Of a stretch of 8,633 nucleotides of DNA, positions 1-5,833 are shown in pieces. Below the pieces are notes generated by a model that had not been told where the DNA came from, did no database searches, and worked only from the letters and a program-made list of their open reading frames with translations. Both the position numbers and the translations under genes were made by a program. Within the stretch, counting starts at the first letter, position 1, and every line of letters begins with the position of its first letter. The stretch comes from Alphaproteobacteria bacterium (GTDB taxonomy: Bacteria > Pseudomonadota > Alphaproteobacteria > Rickettsiales > UBA998), in the NCBI GenBank assembly GCA_021730835.1, contig JAKFYP010000112.1:1-8633 (forward strand), given 5' to 3'.

Positions 1-2466
1 GCGGGGCGGATGGATACCGGCAGCGGCAGCTATGCCATCAAAGTGCCGGGACTGATTGAAACCCTCCGTGATCTATGGAACATCCCGATCATCAACTCAG
101 ACCAGACGGTCGTCACGCTGAAGGATATTGCGAAGGTGCGCCGCAGCTTCAAGGATGTGGAAACCTACGCCCGGGTTAACGGCTCGCGGGCGGTCGGCGT
201 GGCGATTTCCAAGCGCACGGGCGCGAATATTATTCAAACGGTGGAGGCGGTGCGGCAACTGGTGGAAGCGGAGCGCAGCCAGTGGCCGGGCGGTATTCAT
301 GTGATCTATTCGCAGGATACCTCGGGTCAGGTGCGCGATATGCTCAGCGATCTGGAAAATAACGTGATCCTTGCCGTCCTGCTGGTATTCGCCGTGCTGG
401 CCTTCGTGATGGGCGGGCGCGCCGGGCTGATGGTATCGCTTTCGGTTCCTGGCGCGTTTCTGCTCTCTATTCTTTGCCTCGCGGTGATGGGTTATACCCT
501 CAATATCGTCGTACTGTTCAGCCTGATTCTCTCGGTCGGCATGCTGGTTGATTCGGCGATTGTCGTGGTTGAATACGCCGACCGGCTGCAATCGGAAGGC
601 GTCGAGCCGGAGAAAAGCTATCCGGCGGCGGCCAACCGTATGGCATGGCCGATCATCGCCTCAACCGTGACGACGCTACTCGTTTTCCTGCCGCTGCTGT
701 TCTGGCCGGGGCTGGTCGGGCAGTTCATGCGCTATATGCCGATCACCCTGCTGATGACGTTGAGCGCCTCGCTGCTGATGGCGCTGGTTTTTCTGCCGGC
801 TCTGGGCGCGGCGTATTTCGCTCGCCGCCGGGGGAAAAAACCGCATCGTATCGTTGAGGTCGCGCCGTGGCAGCATCGTTTCACCGAGCGTTACGGCAGG
901 TTGCTTGAGCGGGCGCTGAATCGTCCCTGGCGGGTGATCGGGGGGTTGAGCGGCTTTGTGGTGGTCGTGATTATCGTGTTCTCGACACTGGGGCCGGGTG
1001 TGGAGTTTTTCCCGGACATTGAGCCGGAAAACGCTAATTTGCTGGTGCGCGGGCAGGGAAACTTATCGGTGGATGAAATTGATACGCTGGTGCGGCAGGT
1101 GGAATCGCGCATTCGGGATATGCAGGGCGAGGTGCGTATCTTTTTTGCGCGGGCCGGGAAAACCGGCTTGCGCGATATTCCCGAAGATACGCTGGGCGTG
1201 GTGCAGCTCGAATTCGGTAAATGGAACACCCGCCGCAAGGCCGATGCGATCTTGGCCGAAATGGCGGAGCGAACGAAGGATATTCCCGGCATCATCATTG
1301 AACCGGCCAAACAACAGGAAGGGCCGCCGACCGGCAAGCCGGTGCAGGTGGAATTCCGCTCACGCTACCCGGAGTTAATCCTGCCCGCCGTCACCCGTTT
1401 CGTCGAGGAGGCGATGCCCGCTATCGGCGGCTTTGAGAATATCGAGGATGGCAGGCCGGTTCCCAAAATCGAATGGGAGTTCGAGGTCAATAAGGAAGTC
1501 GCAGGGCGCAACGATATTTCCGTGCGCGATGTCGGCAACATTATCAAAATGGTCTCCAACGGCATCAAGATTGACGAATACCGTCCCGATGACGCCGATG
1601 ACGAAATTGATATTATCGTGCGCTTTCCCAAGGAATACCGCAATCTCGGCCAGTCGGAGAAACTGCGGGTCTTTACGCCTCGCGGGCTGGAGCCGGTGGG
1701 GAATTTCGTCACCCGCCATGCGAAGCGCAGCGCCGGGACGGTGCGCCGGGTGGACGGGCTGCGGGCGATGACGGTGAAAGCCGATGTGGCGGAAGGCGTG
1801 CTGGCCGACGATAAGGTGAAGGCTATCCGGCAATGGCTCGATTCCGCGGGGCTGGATCCGCGTATTGAGGTGCGCTTTAAGGGCGAGGATGAGGAACAGA
1901 AAGAAGCCGGGCGGTTTTTAAGCATCGCGTTCATCATCGCCCTGTTTCTGATGGTCTTGCTGCTGACCGCGCAGTTTAACAGCCTCTACCGCATGGGCGT
2001 CATCATGAGCGCGGTGTTTTTCTCGACCGGCGGCGTGCTGCTCGGCCTGCTTATCGGCTGGCAGCCGTTTGGCATCGTGATGTGCGGCGTGGCGGTTATC
2101 GCGCTGGCCGGAGTGGTGGTGAATAATAACATCATTTTCATTGATACCTACCAGTTGATGCGCTCGCAGGGCAGGAACGTGCGCGAGGCGCTGATCGTCA
2201 CCGGTAAAGACCGCCTGCGGCCTATATTGCTTACCGCCGGAACCACCGTGCTCGGGCTGATCCCGATGGTGCTGGCGCTCAATATTGATTTCGTGCATCT
2301 TGATGTGACGATTGGCGCGCCTTCGTCGCAATGGTGGAAACAACTGGCCACCGCCATCGCCGGGGGGCTATCCTTCGCCACCATTCTGACGCTGTTCTTT
2401 ACACCCTGCCTGCTTTTGCTGTATGAAGGCAAGAGGGAAAATCCAAAAGAAAGCGGTAGTCTATGA
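1..2466 (+). CDS. RND-family efflux permease (AcrB/HAE1-like), 5' partial
   Basis: Inner-membrane proton-driven resistance-nodulation-division pump, C-terminal four fifths. The reading frame is open from base 1, so the start lies outside the window. Family members have about 1020-1050 residues; about 820 are present, so roughly 210-230 are missing. Counting from the Met at position 10, the order is: a porter-domain remnant, a hydrophobic block of TM2-TM6 (about 118-280), TM7 (about 309-330), a second periplasmic porter/docking half with the motif FFPDIEPE, then TM8-TM12 (from about 636). The TM4 signature reads GMLVDSAIVVVEYADR (D181, S182), where AcrB has two Asp (D407/D408). TM10 reads AGVVVNNNIIFID (N705-N707) where AcrB has Lys940. 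The C-terminal TPCLLLLYE motif is typical. Substrate is unknown, and no periplasmic adaptor or outer-membrane partner is visible; they may lie upstream. The stop overlaps the next start (ATGA). Family assignment is firm; drug specificity is not claimed. Confidence 0.95.
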   Translation, partial: AGRMDTGSGSYAIKVPGLIETLRDLWNIPIINSDQTVVTLKDIAKVRRSFKDVETYARVNGSRAVGVAISKRTGANIIQTVEAVRQLVEAERSQWPGGIHVIYSQDTSGQVRDMLSDLENNVILAVLLVFAVLAFVMGGRAGLMVSLSVPGAFLLSILCLAVMGYTLNIVVLFSLILSVGMLVDSAIVVVEYADRLQSEGVEPEKSYPAAANRMAWPIIASTVTTLLVFLPLLFWPGLVGQFMRYMPITLLMTLSASLLMALVFLPALGAAYFARRRGKKPHRIVEVAPWQHRFTERYGRLLERALNRPWRVIGGLSGFVVVVIIVFSTLGPGVEFFPDIEPENANLLVRGQGNLSVDEIDTLVRQVESRIRDMQGEVRIFFARAGKTGLRDIPEDTLGVVQLEFGKWNTRRKADAILAEMAERTKDIPGIIIEPAKQQEGPPTGKPVQVEFRSRYPELILPAVTRFVEEAMPAIGGFENIEDGRPVPKIEWEFEVNKEVAGRNDISVRDVGNIIKMVSNGIKIDEYRPDDADDEIDIIVRFPKEYRNLGQSEKLRVFTPRGLEPVGNFVTRHAKRSAGTVRRVDGLRAMTVKADVAEGVLADDKVKAIRQWLDSAGLDPRIEVRFKGEDEEQKEAGRFLSIAFIIALFLMVLLLTAQFNSLYRMGVIMSAVFFSTGGVLLGLLIGWQPFGIVMCGVAVIALAGVVVNNNIIFIDTYQLMRSQGRNVREALIVTGKDRLRPILLTAGTTVLGLIPMVLALNIDFVHLDVTIGAPSSQWWKQLATAIAGGLSFATILTLFFTPCLLLLYEGKRENPKESGSL

Positions 2467-3125
2467 AGTATCTTTCCTCACTTTTATTCGTTTTGCTACT
2501 TGCCGTTCCAACTCTTGCCCGGGCGGAAAGCGCGATGCCTGAGCCTGCGGCGGAAGCTACACCGCAGGCGGATGCCAAAACGGAAGAATTAAGCCCACGG
2601 GGGCAACTGCCGGATGATGTGATCTATGGCGAGGAGGACGCGCCCGTTACCATCATCGAATACGCCTCGCTGACCTGCCCGCATTGCGCGCATTTCCATC
2701 AGAAGGAATTTCCCAAACTGGATGAAAAATACATCAAAACCGGTAAGGTGCGGCTGATCTTGCGGCCTTTTCCGCTCAACGAACCGGCCCTGAATGCGGC
2801 GCAACTAACCTATTGCGTGCCGCAAGAGAAATATTATGTGTTCAACAAAGTCCTGTTCGAGTTGCAGGATAAATGGGCCTTTGCCACCGGCCATCTGGAT
2901 AGCCTCAAAAAAATCGCGGCGGTCGGCGGGGTAGGGGAGCAGGAATTCAATGCCTGTATTGCCGATAAGCAACTGGAGGAAAAAATCCTCAAAATTCGCC
3001 AGCAGGCGACGGATGTGATGAAAGTGGATGCCACGCCGAGCTTTTATATCAACGGTGTGAAGATGGAAGGCAGCCCGGTGATGAAGAACTTCGACAAGGC
3101 GCTGGAGCCGCTGGTGAAAAAATAG
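2463..3125 (+). CDS. DsbA-family periplasmic thiol:disulfide oxidoreductase
   Basis: A 220-residue secreted thioredoxin-fold protein, probably acting on disulfides in the periplasm. It has a Sec signal peptide (hydrophobic residues about 5-17, likely cleavage after ARA at 19-21), then an acidic/Pro/Ala linker (22-50). The thioredoxin-fold start is followed by the active site C72-P-H-C75 in the context SLTCPHCAHFH, and the cis-proline loop is T191-P192. CPHC is the classical DsbA active site. Two more cysteines, C118 and C165, lie in the helical insertion; alphaproteobacterial DsbAs such as Wolbachia DsbA1 are known to carry a second disulfide, so these may pair. The ATG overlaps the stop of the RND gene as ATGA and has no good Shine-Dalgarno close by, so translational coupling is likely. 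The lipoprotein gene follows after 13 bp. Whether it oxidises proteins in general or serves the pump or lipoprotein is unknown. It could instead be a DsbG/C-like or ScsC-like relative, but the CPHC motif and length favour DsbA. Confidence 0.9.
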   Translation: MKYLSSLLFVLLLAVPTLARAESAMPEPAAEATPQADAKTEELSPRGQLPDDVIYGEEDAPVTIIEYASLTCPHCAHFHQKEFPKLDEKYIKTGKVRLILRPFPLNEPALNAAQLTYCVPQEKYYVFNKVLFELQDKWAFATGHLDSLKKIAAVGGVGEQEFNACIADKQLEEKILKIRQQATDVMKVDATPSFYINGVKMEGSPVMKNFDKALEPLVKK

Positions 3126-3138
3126 TGCTGGCGGGGAT

Positions 3139-3327
3139 ATGAAGCGCGTTGCCGGGGCAGGTTTATCTATGTTGGCGGTTTTATGGCTGGCCGCCTGCGG
3201 CACGCATTTTGAGTCCTATGATTATGAGCGTTCGGAAGATGCGAAGCTCAAAGGCGCAAAATACGATATCAAAATCCACGGACGCCAGCTCAGGCTGGAG
3301 CGCAAGCTGCCGTTTCCGGTGAAATAA
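3139..3327 (+). CDS. Small orphan lipoprotein
   Basis: A predicted 62-residue lipoprotein that I do not recognise. Residues 1-19 form a lipoprotein signal peptide (MKR, a hydrophobic core, then LAAC), with C20 as the acylated cysteine. The mature part has about 43 residues. It is highly charged (many Lys, Arg, Glu, Asp), with a tyrosine-rich start (FESYDYERSE) and a basic end. The residue after the Cys is Gly, not Asp, so outer-membrane sorting through Lol is more likely than inner-membrane retention. The start is the first ATG after the dsbA-like stop, with a weak purine-rich stretch (GGCGGGGAT) just upstream. Spacing and strand suggest it is the last gene of the RND-DsbA transcript. It is small, but the lipobox and position argue that it is real. 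A truncated remnant of a longer lipoprotein, cut by the repeat that follows, is also possible. Confidence 0.68.
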   Translation: MKRVAGAGLSMLAVLWLAACGTHFESYDYERSEDAKLKGAKYDIKIHGRQLRLERKLPFPVK

Positions 3328-3331
3328 TATA

Positions 3332-3464
3332 GTCATTCCGCTTAACAATTTCCAAAAATAACTGGAATGACAGGCTTGCGACCGCAAGCCTGTCGCCTCA
3401 CAGCATCCACCTGTGGGATGCTCGCCTTGTATGGACACAGCACCCCGCAAGCGGGTGCTGTGAG
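3332..3464. repeat. Mosaic of nested inverted repeats (REP/palindromic-element-like)
   Basis: This intergenic block between convergent genes consists almost wholly of inverted repeats. GTCATTCC (3332-3339) pairs with GGAATGAC (3364-3371). An 11-bp perfect stem, 3369-3379 with 3384-3394, has loop GACC and shares GAC with the previous arm. AGCATCC (3402-3408) pairs with GGATGCT (3416-3422). CACAGCACCC (3436-3445) pairs with GGGTGCTGTG (3453-3462). A longer-range pair, CTCACAGCA (3397-3405) with TGCTGTGAG (3456-3464), would compete with the last hairpin and enclose both inner ones. No stem is followed by a T-run on either strand, so it is not a standard Rho-independent terminator, though it could block exonuclease or read-through at this convergent junction. 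The modular look resembles dispersed bacterial palindromic repeats; whether it occurs elsewhere in this genome cannot be seen here. Confidence 0.7.
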
Positions 3465-3545
3465 CGGGGGGGGGGAGTGATGCAATGGTCTCAAAAGACA
3501 ATAAGAGGCTCGTTTCAACCGACGATCTCAAAAGAAAATCTACGC
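3465..3545. other. Rest of convergent intergenic region: G10 run and 10-bp direct repeat
   Basis: Ten consecutive G lie at 3466-3475, directly after the palindromic mosaic. TCTCAAAAGA then occurs exactly twice, at 3489-3498 and 3526-3535, with unrelated sequence between. No gene is supported here: a reading frame from 3477 runs into antisense of bamE and has no recognisable content. There is no T-rich tract suggesting a terminator for bamE either. Confidence 0.5.
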
Positions 3546-3992
3546 TTACCGTTCCAGCGGATCGCGGGGCTTGTTAAACCGCCCGAAATTGCCGAGCAAC
3601 TGTTCCCACAGGCCGATTTCCTGACCCTCGGTCGGGGTGATGTCTTCCGCCAGCGCCAGTTCACGGCTGTCCTTGCCGTCAAATCGCGTCACCTCTTTGA
3701 CCACGCCTGAGGCGTCGAACTGGATGCGCGTGACATGCTGCTCCTCCACTTCGGGCCTGAAAAACGCCACGCTCTCGCGGCGCGAGGAGATATAATACCA
3801 CGCATCGTCACCGAAAGAGGAGGCGGTGGACGGCGAACCCAGCAGGCTGAGCACCTCCTGCTTGTTAGTCGCGCCGGGGTGAATGGCAGCCAGCTTGTTC
3901 GCCTTATCGACATGGCCGCGATTATCCACCCGTGGCGGCACGCAGGCCGTCGCCAGTATCAGAAGCATCAGGAGTGGTACGTTGCGTCGCAT
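3546..3992 (-). CDS. bamE: Outer membrane protein assembly factor BamE (SmpA/OmlA family)
   Basis: A lipoprotein subunit of the BAM complex, which inserts beta-barrel proteins into the outer membrane; it stabilises BamA-BamD and faces the periplasm. The product has 148 residues: an N-terminal signal with hydrophobic core and lipobox-like ATAC (acylated C17), then the SmpA/OmlA fold with PGATNKQEVLSLLGSPS (39-55), DDAWYYIS (62-69), a beta-strand segment HVTRIQFDASGVV (86-98), and a C-terminal TPTEGQEIG...LLGNFGRF (119-139). The last motif is typical of alphaproteobacterial members, which are longer than E. coli BamE. The ATG is the only start before an in-frame stop three codons upstream. No Shine-Dalgarno is seen. 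The gene is divergent from the CBP3-family gene with 25 bp between starts. The -3 lipobox position is Ala rather than the preferred Leu. Confidence 0.9.
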   Translation of the reverse strand: MRRNVPLLMLLILATACVPPRVDNRGHVDKANKLAAIHPGATNKQEVLSLLGSPSTASSFGDDAWYYISSRRESVAFFRPEVEEQHVTRIQFDASGVVKEVTRFDGKDSRELALAEDITPTEGQEIGLWEQLLGNFGRFNKPRDPLER

Positions 3993-4000
3993 TACGCATC

Positions 4001-4029
4001 ATGCTAATACCAACGCTGTGTTAGCGCAA
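4001..4029 (-). promoter_or_regulatory. Possible bamE promoter giving a near-leaderless transcript
   Basis: Read on the minus strand, TTGCGC (4029-4024) is followed after 17 bp by TAGCAT (4006-4001), a partial sigma-70-like pair with 3 and 4 consensus matches. The -10 element would end 8 bases before the bamE ATG, so transcription would begin almost at the start codon. That fits the absence of a Shine-Dalgarno. The match is weak and could be chance. Confidence 0.25.
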
Positions 4030-4497
4030 CTGGTACGATGCTTCCTGCCCTCAAAACAGCGCATGGAAGCCCATAGTCTCTACCTTGATGTGGTGGAACG
4101 TGCACGCATGCCGGTTTTTTACACCGAAGGGGGTGTGCCCGATACGCTGGACGGACGGTTTGAACTGATCCTGCTTTTTCTATTTTTGGAACTCGAGCGG
4201 CTCAAACGCGAGGGCACGAGCGATGCGTTTCAGCGGGAACTGGTGGAAGTATTTTTTGAGGATATGGATCGTTCGGTGCGCGAACTCGGGGTGGGCGATA
4301 CCGGCGTCGGCAGGCGGGTTAAAAAAATGGCCGATGCGTTTTATGGCCGTATGCAGGCTTATGAAAGCGCGATGAAAGATGATGCACTACTGGCCGCTGC
4401 CCTGCGCCGCAACCTCTACGGCACAACCACGCCCGACGATGCGGGAGTTACTTTTATGGTAACGGCGATTCGCCAAAGGCGTATCGGACTTAAATAG
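4018..4497 (+). CDS. Ubiquinol-cytochrome c chaperone (CBP3/UQCC1 family)
   Basis: A 159-residue member of the ubiquinol-cytochrome c chaperone family; the mitochondrial homologue Cbp3/UQCC1 assists synthesis and assembly of cytochrome b for complex III. Family motifs appear in order: ARMPVFYTEGGVPDTLDGRFEL (about 29-50), LVEVFFEDMDRSVRELGVGD (about 75-94), VGRRVKKMADAFYGRMQAY (about 97-115), and LRRNLYG (129-135). No signal peptide or membrane segment is seen, so it should be cytoplasmic. I chose GTG at 4018 because it gives the usual family opening (ML..L, then LY..VVERAR); ATG at 4063 would drop 15 residues. Reading further upstream runs through antisense bamE and is not credible. No Shine-Dalgarno precedes GTG. 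In many alphaproteobacteria this gene is divergent from bamE, as here, but is followed by a DUF177/YceD gene, which is missing from this position. It converges on bcp with a 38-bp gap. Confidence 0.9.
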   Translation: MLAQLVRCFLPSKQRMEAHSLYLDVVERARMPVFYTEGGVPDTLDGRFELILLFLFLELERLKREGTSDAFQRELVEVFFEDMDRSVRELGVGDTGVGRRVKKMADAFYGRMQAYESAMKDDALLAAALRRNLYGTTTPDDAGVTFMVTAIRQRRIGLK

Positions 4498-4535
4498 GCC
4501 TAACGGTTTGCTGAAAAACGTTTTTCCGCAGACTG

Positions 4536-5027
4536 CTAAAGCGTCCGGGCGGCATCCAGCACTTCCGCCGCGTGGCCCTCCACCTTCACCTTGCGCCAGA
4601 TGTGGCGGATCGTGCCGCTGGCATCCACCAGAAACGTTGAGCGCTCGATGCCCATGTATTTTTTTCCGTACATGCTTTTCTCCACCCAGCTTCCGTAAGC
4701 CTCGCAGGTCTCGCCCGCCTCGTCGGATGCGAGCGCGAAGGGCAGGCAATATTTTTCCTTGAATGCGTCATGCGACATCACCGGGTCGCGGGAGATGCCG
4801 ATAATAATTGCCCCCGCCTTTTCAAACTGTGGCTTGAGGTCACGAAAGTCTTTTGATTCCTGCGTGCAGCCCGGCGTATCGTCCTTGGGATAGAAATACA
4901 GCACCACGGTTTTTCCCGCCAGCGCCGCCAGCGATACGCTCGCGCCGCCATCCGCCGCCAGCGTGAAATCCGGAGCCTTGTCACCCACCGTCAGCGCGGG
5001 CTTTTCTTTTGTTGCTGCCTGTGCCAT
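4536..5027 (-). CDS. bcp: Thioredoxin-dependent peroxiredoxin, Bcp/PrxQ type
   Basis: A cytoplasmic peroxiredoxin that reduces hydrogen peroxide and organic hydroperoxides, with electrons from thioredoxin. The 163-residue product has the AhpC-TSA fold: GDKAPDFTL (15-23), then the active-site loop YFYPKDDTPGCTQES with peroxidatic C54 and its Pro/Thr partners, IGISRDP (76-82), the conserved YGSWVEKSMYGKKYMGIERSTF segment (111-132), and a C-terminal helix. E. coli Bcp has its resolving Cys five residues after the peroxidatic one; here that position is Lys59. C94 and C108 remain as possible resolving residues, as in PrxQ forms that use a more distant Cys. No signal peptide is seen. The start is well fixed by a strong Shine-Dalgarno on the minus strand. 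It is transcribed alone, divergent from ybeY and convergent with the CBP3-family gene. Confidence 0.95.
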   Translation of the reverse strand: MAQAATKEKPALTVGDKAPDFTLAADGGASVSLAALAGKTVVLYFYPKDDTPGCTQESKDFRDLKPQFEKAGAIIIGISRDPVMSHDAFKEKYCLPFALASDEAGETCEAYGSWVEKSMYGKKYMGIERSTFLVDASGTIRHIWRKVKVEGHAAEVLDAARTL

Positions 5028-5033
5028 TATCTT

Positions 5034-5041
5034 TCTCCTCC
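5034..5041 (-). promoter_or_regulatory. Strong Shine-Dalgarno of bcp
   Basis: On the minus strand GGAGGAGA lies just upstream of the bcp ATG, with about 6-9 bases of spacing depending on which GGAG pairs. It is the best ribosome-binding site among the complete genes of the window and supports high translation of bcp and its start codon. Confidence 0.8.
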
Positions 5042-5279
5042 ATTTAAAACCAACAGTGCCTTTTATTACCCTTTAAGGCAGGTAAAAGCGAGTATTCTTT
5101 GAACGTCGAAGATGTATGATTTCGGATGTGATTACTGGCAGTTTCACCAATTATCTTACGGGAAAAAAACAGGATGATAGACAAAAATTATTTATAGTTC
5201 AGATGATTAACCGGATGTTTTGCCACAGGAAGTGTATAATCCGGCTGCCTTGACAAGGAATGGAGACAAAAAACACTAG

Positions 5280-5296
5280 GCAGGAAAAAATCCTGC
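5280..5296 (+). promoter_or_regulatory. Hairpin in the ybeY leader
   Basis: GCAGGA (5280-5285), a loop of five A, and TCCTGC (5291-5296) form a perfect 6-bp stem ending 18 bases before the ybeY ATG. No T-run follows, so it is not a typical terminator. The stem includes an AGGA, the only Shine-Dalgarno-like stretch near ybeY, but that lies too far upstream of the ATG to act as a normal ribosome-binding site. Confidence 0.4.
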
Positions 5297-5314
5297 GTTA
5301 TACTGTAAATACAA

Positions 5315-5833
5315 ATGGCTGACGATTTACCTGACGAACCCGGGCCGGTGGTGGACATTCTCCTTGAGGATTCCCGCTGGCTGGTCGTGATTCCGGATAT
5401 TGAGCGAATTGCCCCGCAGGCGGTGGCAGGCGTGGTGCGGGCGCATGCGGATATGACCGGGCCGTGGGAGGCCTGTGTGGTGCTGACGAATGATGCCCGT
5501 ATCCGCGAACTCAACCGCCAATACCGTCAAAAAGATAAGCCAACCAATGTGTTATCCTTTCAGGCGTGGAATGACACGATGCCGGAAGCGGATGGCATGC
5601 CGGTTGCATTAGGCGATGTGGTGCTGGCGCTGGAGACGATTGAGCGCGAGGCCGGGGAGCAGGGTAAAACCGTGCGCGATCACGCGATGCATTTACTGGT
5701 GCACGGGGCAATGCACCTGCTGGGCTTTGATCACGAAACCGGGGAGGAGGCGGATATGATGGAGGCAAAAGAAGCGGCGCTACTGGCGCAATGGGGGATT
5801 GCCGATCCCTACCGAGAGCGGGAGGGTGTATGA
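5315..5833 (+). CDS. ybeY: Endoribonuclease YbeY (16S rRNA maturation)
   Basis: A zinc-dependent single-strand endoribonuclease needed for 16S rRNA 3'-end maturation and ribosome quality control. The 172-residue product carries the UPF0054 signature H130-G-A-M-H134-L-L-G-F-D-H140 (HxxxHxxxxxH zinc site), the conserved LNRQYRQKDKPTNVLSF region (66-82; R71 fits the conserved Arg) and a GDVVLALETI strand-helix (100-109). The ATG at 5315 is the first start after an in-frame stop at 5306-5308 and gives a normal length. No Shine-Dalgarno is seen at the usual distance. It is the first gene of a ybeY-corC-lnt transcript and ends in an ATGA overlap with corC. In most alphaproteobacteria phoH (ybeZ), often with miaB, lies directly upstream; here the upstream neighbour is the divergent bcp. 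Confidence 0.95.
   Translation: MADDLPDEPGPVVDILLEDSRWLVVIPDIERIAPQAVAGVVRAHADMTGPWEACVVLTNDARIRELNRQYRQKDKPTNVLSFQAWNDTMPEADGMPVALGDVVLALETIEREAGEQGKTVRDHAMHLLVHGAMHLLGFDHETGEEADMMEAKEAALLAQWGIADPYREREGV
5821..5825 (+). promoter_or_regulatory. Shine-Dalgarno that fixes the corC start
   Basis: GGAGG sits inside the end of ybeY, four bases before ATG 5830, and that ATG overlaps the ybeY stop as ATGA. This favours 5830 over the longer in-frame start at 5791, which has no such site and lies wholly within ybeY. Confidence 0.75.

Larger units (their letters stand above)
5028..5314. promoter_or_regulatory. Divergent control region between bcp and ybeY
   Basis: This 287-bp region is visibly AT-richer than its flanks and must hold the promoters of bcp (minus) and the ybeY transcript (plus). 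Visible elements: an inverted repeat TGCCTT (5057-5062)/AAGGCA (5075-5080) in the bcp leader; a perfect TATAAT at 5235-5240 with no convincing -35; CCGGAT (5211-5216)/ATCCGG (5239-5244) bracketing and touching that TATAAT; a perfect TTGACA at 5250-5255 without a good -10; and a hairpin at 5280-5296. No tRNA, riboswitch or full-length gene was recognised. Which element is the real promoter is undecided. Confidence 0.5.

Noticed and set aside
3369..3394. Rho-independent terminator for the lipoprotein operon
   Set aside because: The 11-bp stem is strong, but no T-run follows on either strand; kept only as part of the repeat mosaic.
3328..3475. CRISPR array
   Set aside because: The repeats are inverted and differ from each other, and there are no regularly spaced direct repeats or cas genes.
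3883..4017. Longer in-frame N-terminus for the CBP3-family protein
   Set aside because: It runs antisense through bamE and has none of the family's opening pattern; the GTG at 4018 gives the normal start and length.
4513..4526. Palindrome GAAAAACGTTTTTC as a bidirectional terminator between the CBP3-family gene and bcp
   Set aside because: The self-complementary 14-mer has no room for a loop and a weak A/T stem; a function is not supported.
5791..5829. Upstream ATG for corC
   Set aside because: It lies wholly inside ybeY with no Shine-Dalgarno, whereas ATG 5830 has GGAGG at good spacing and an ATGA overlap.
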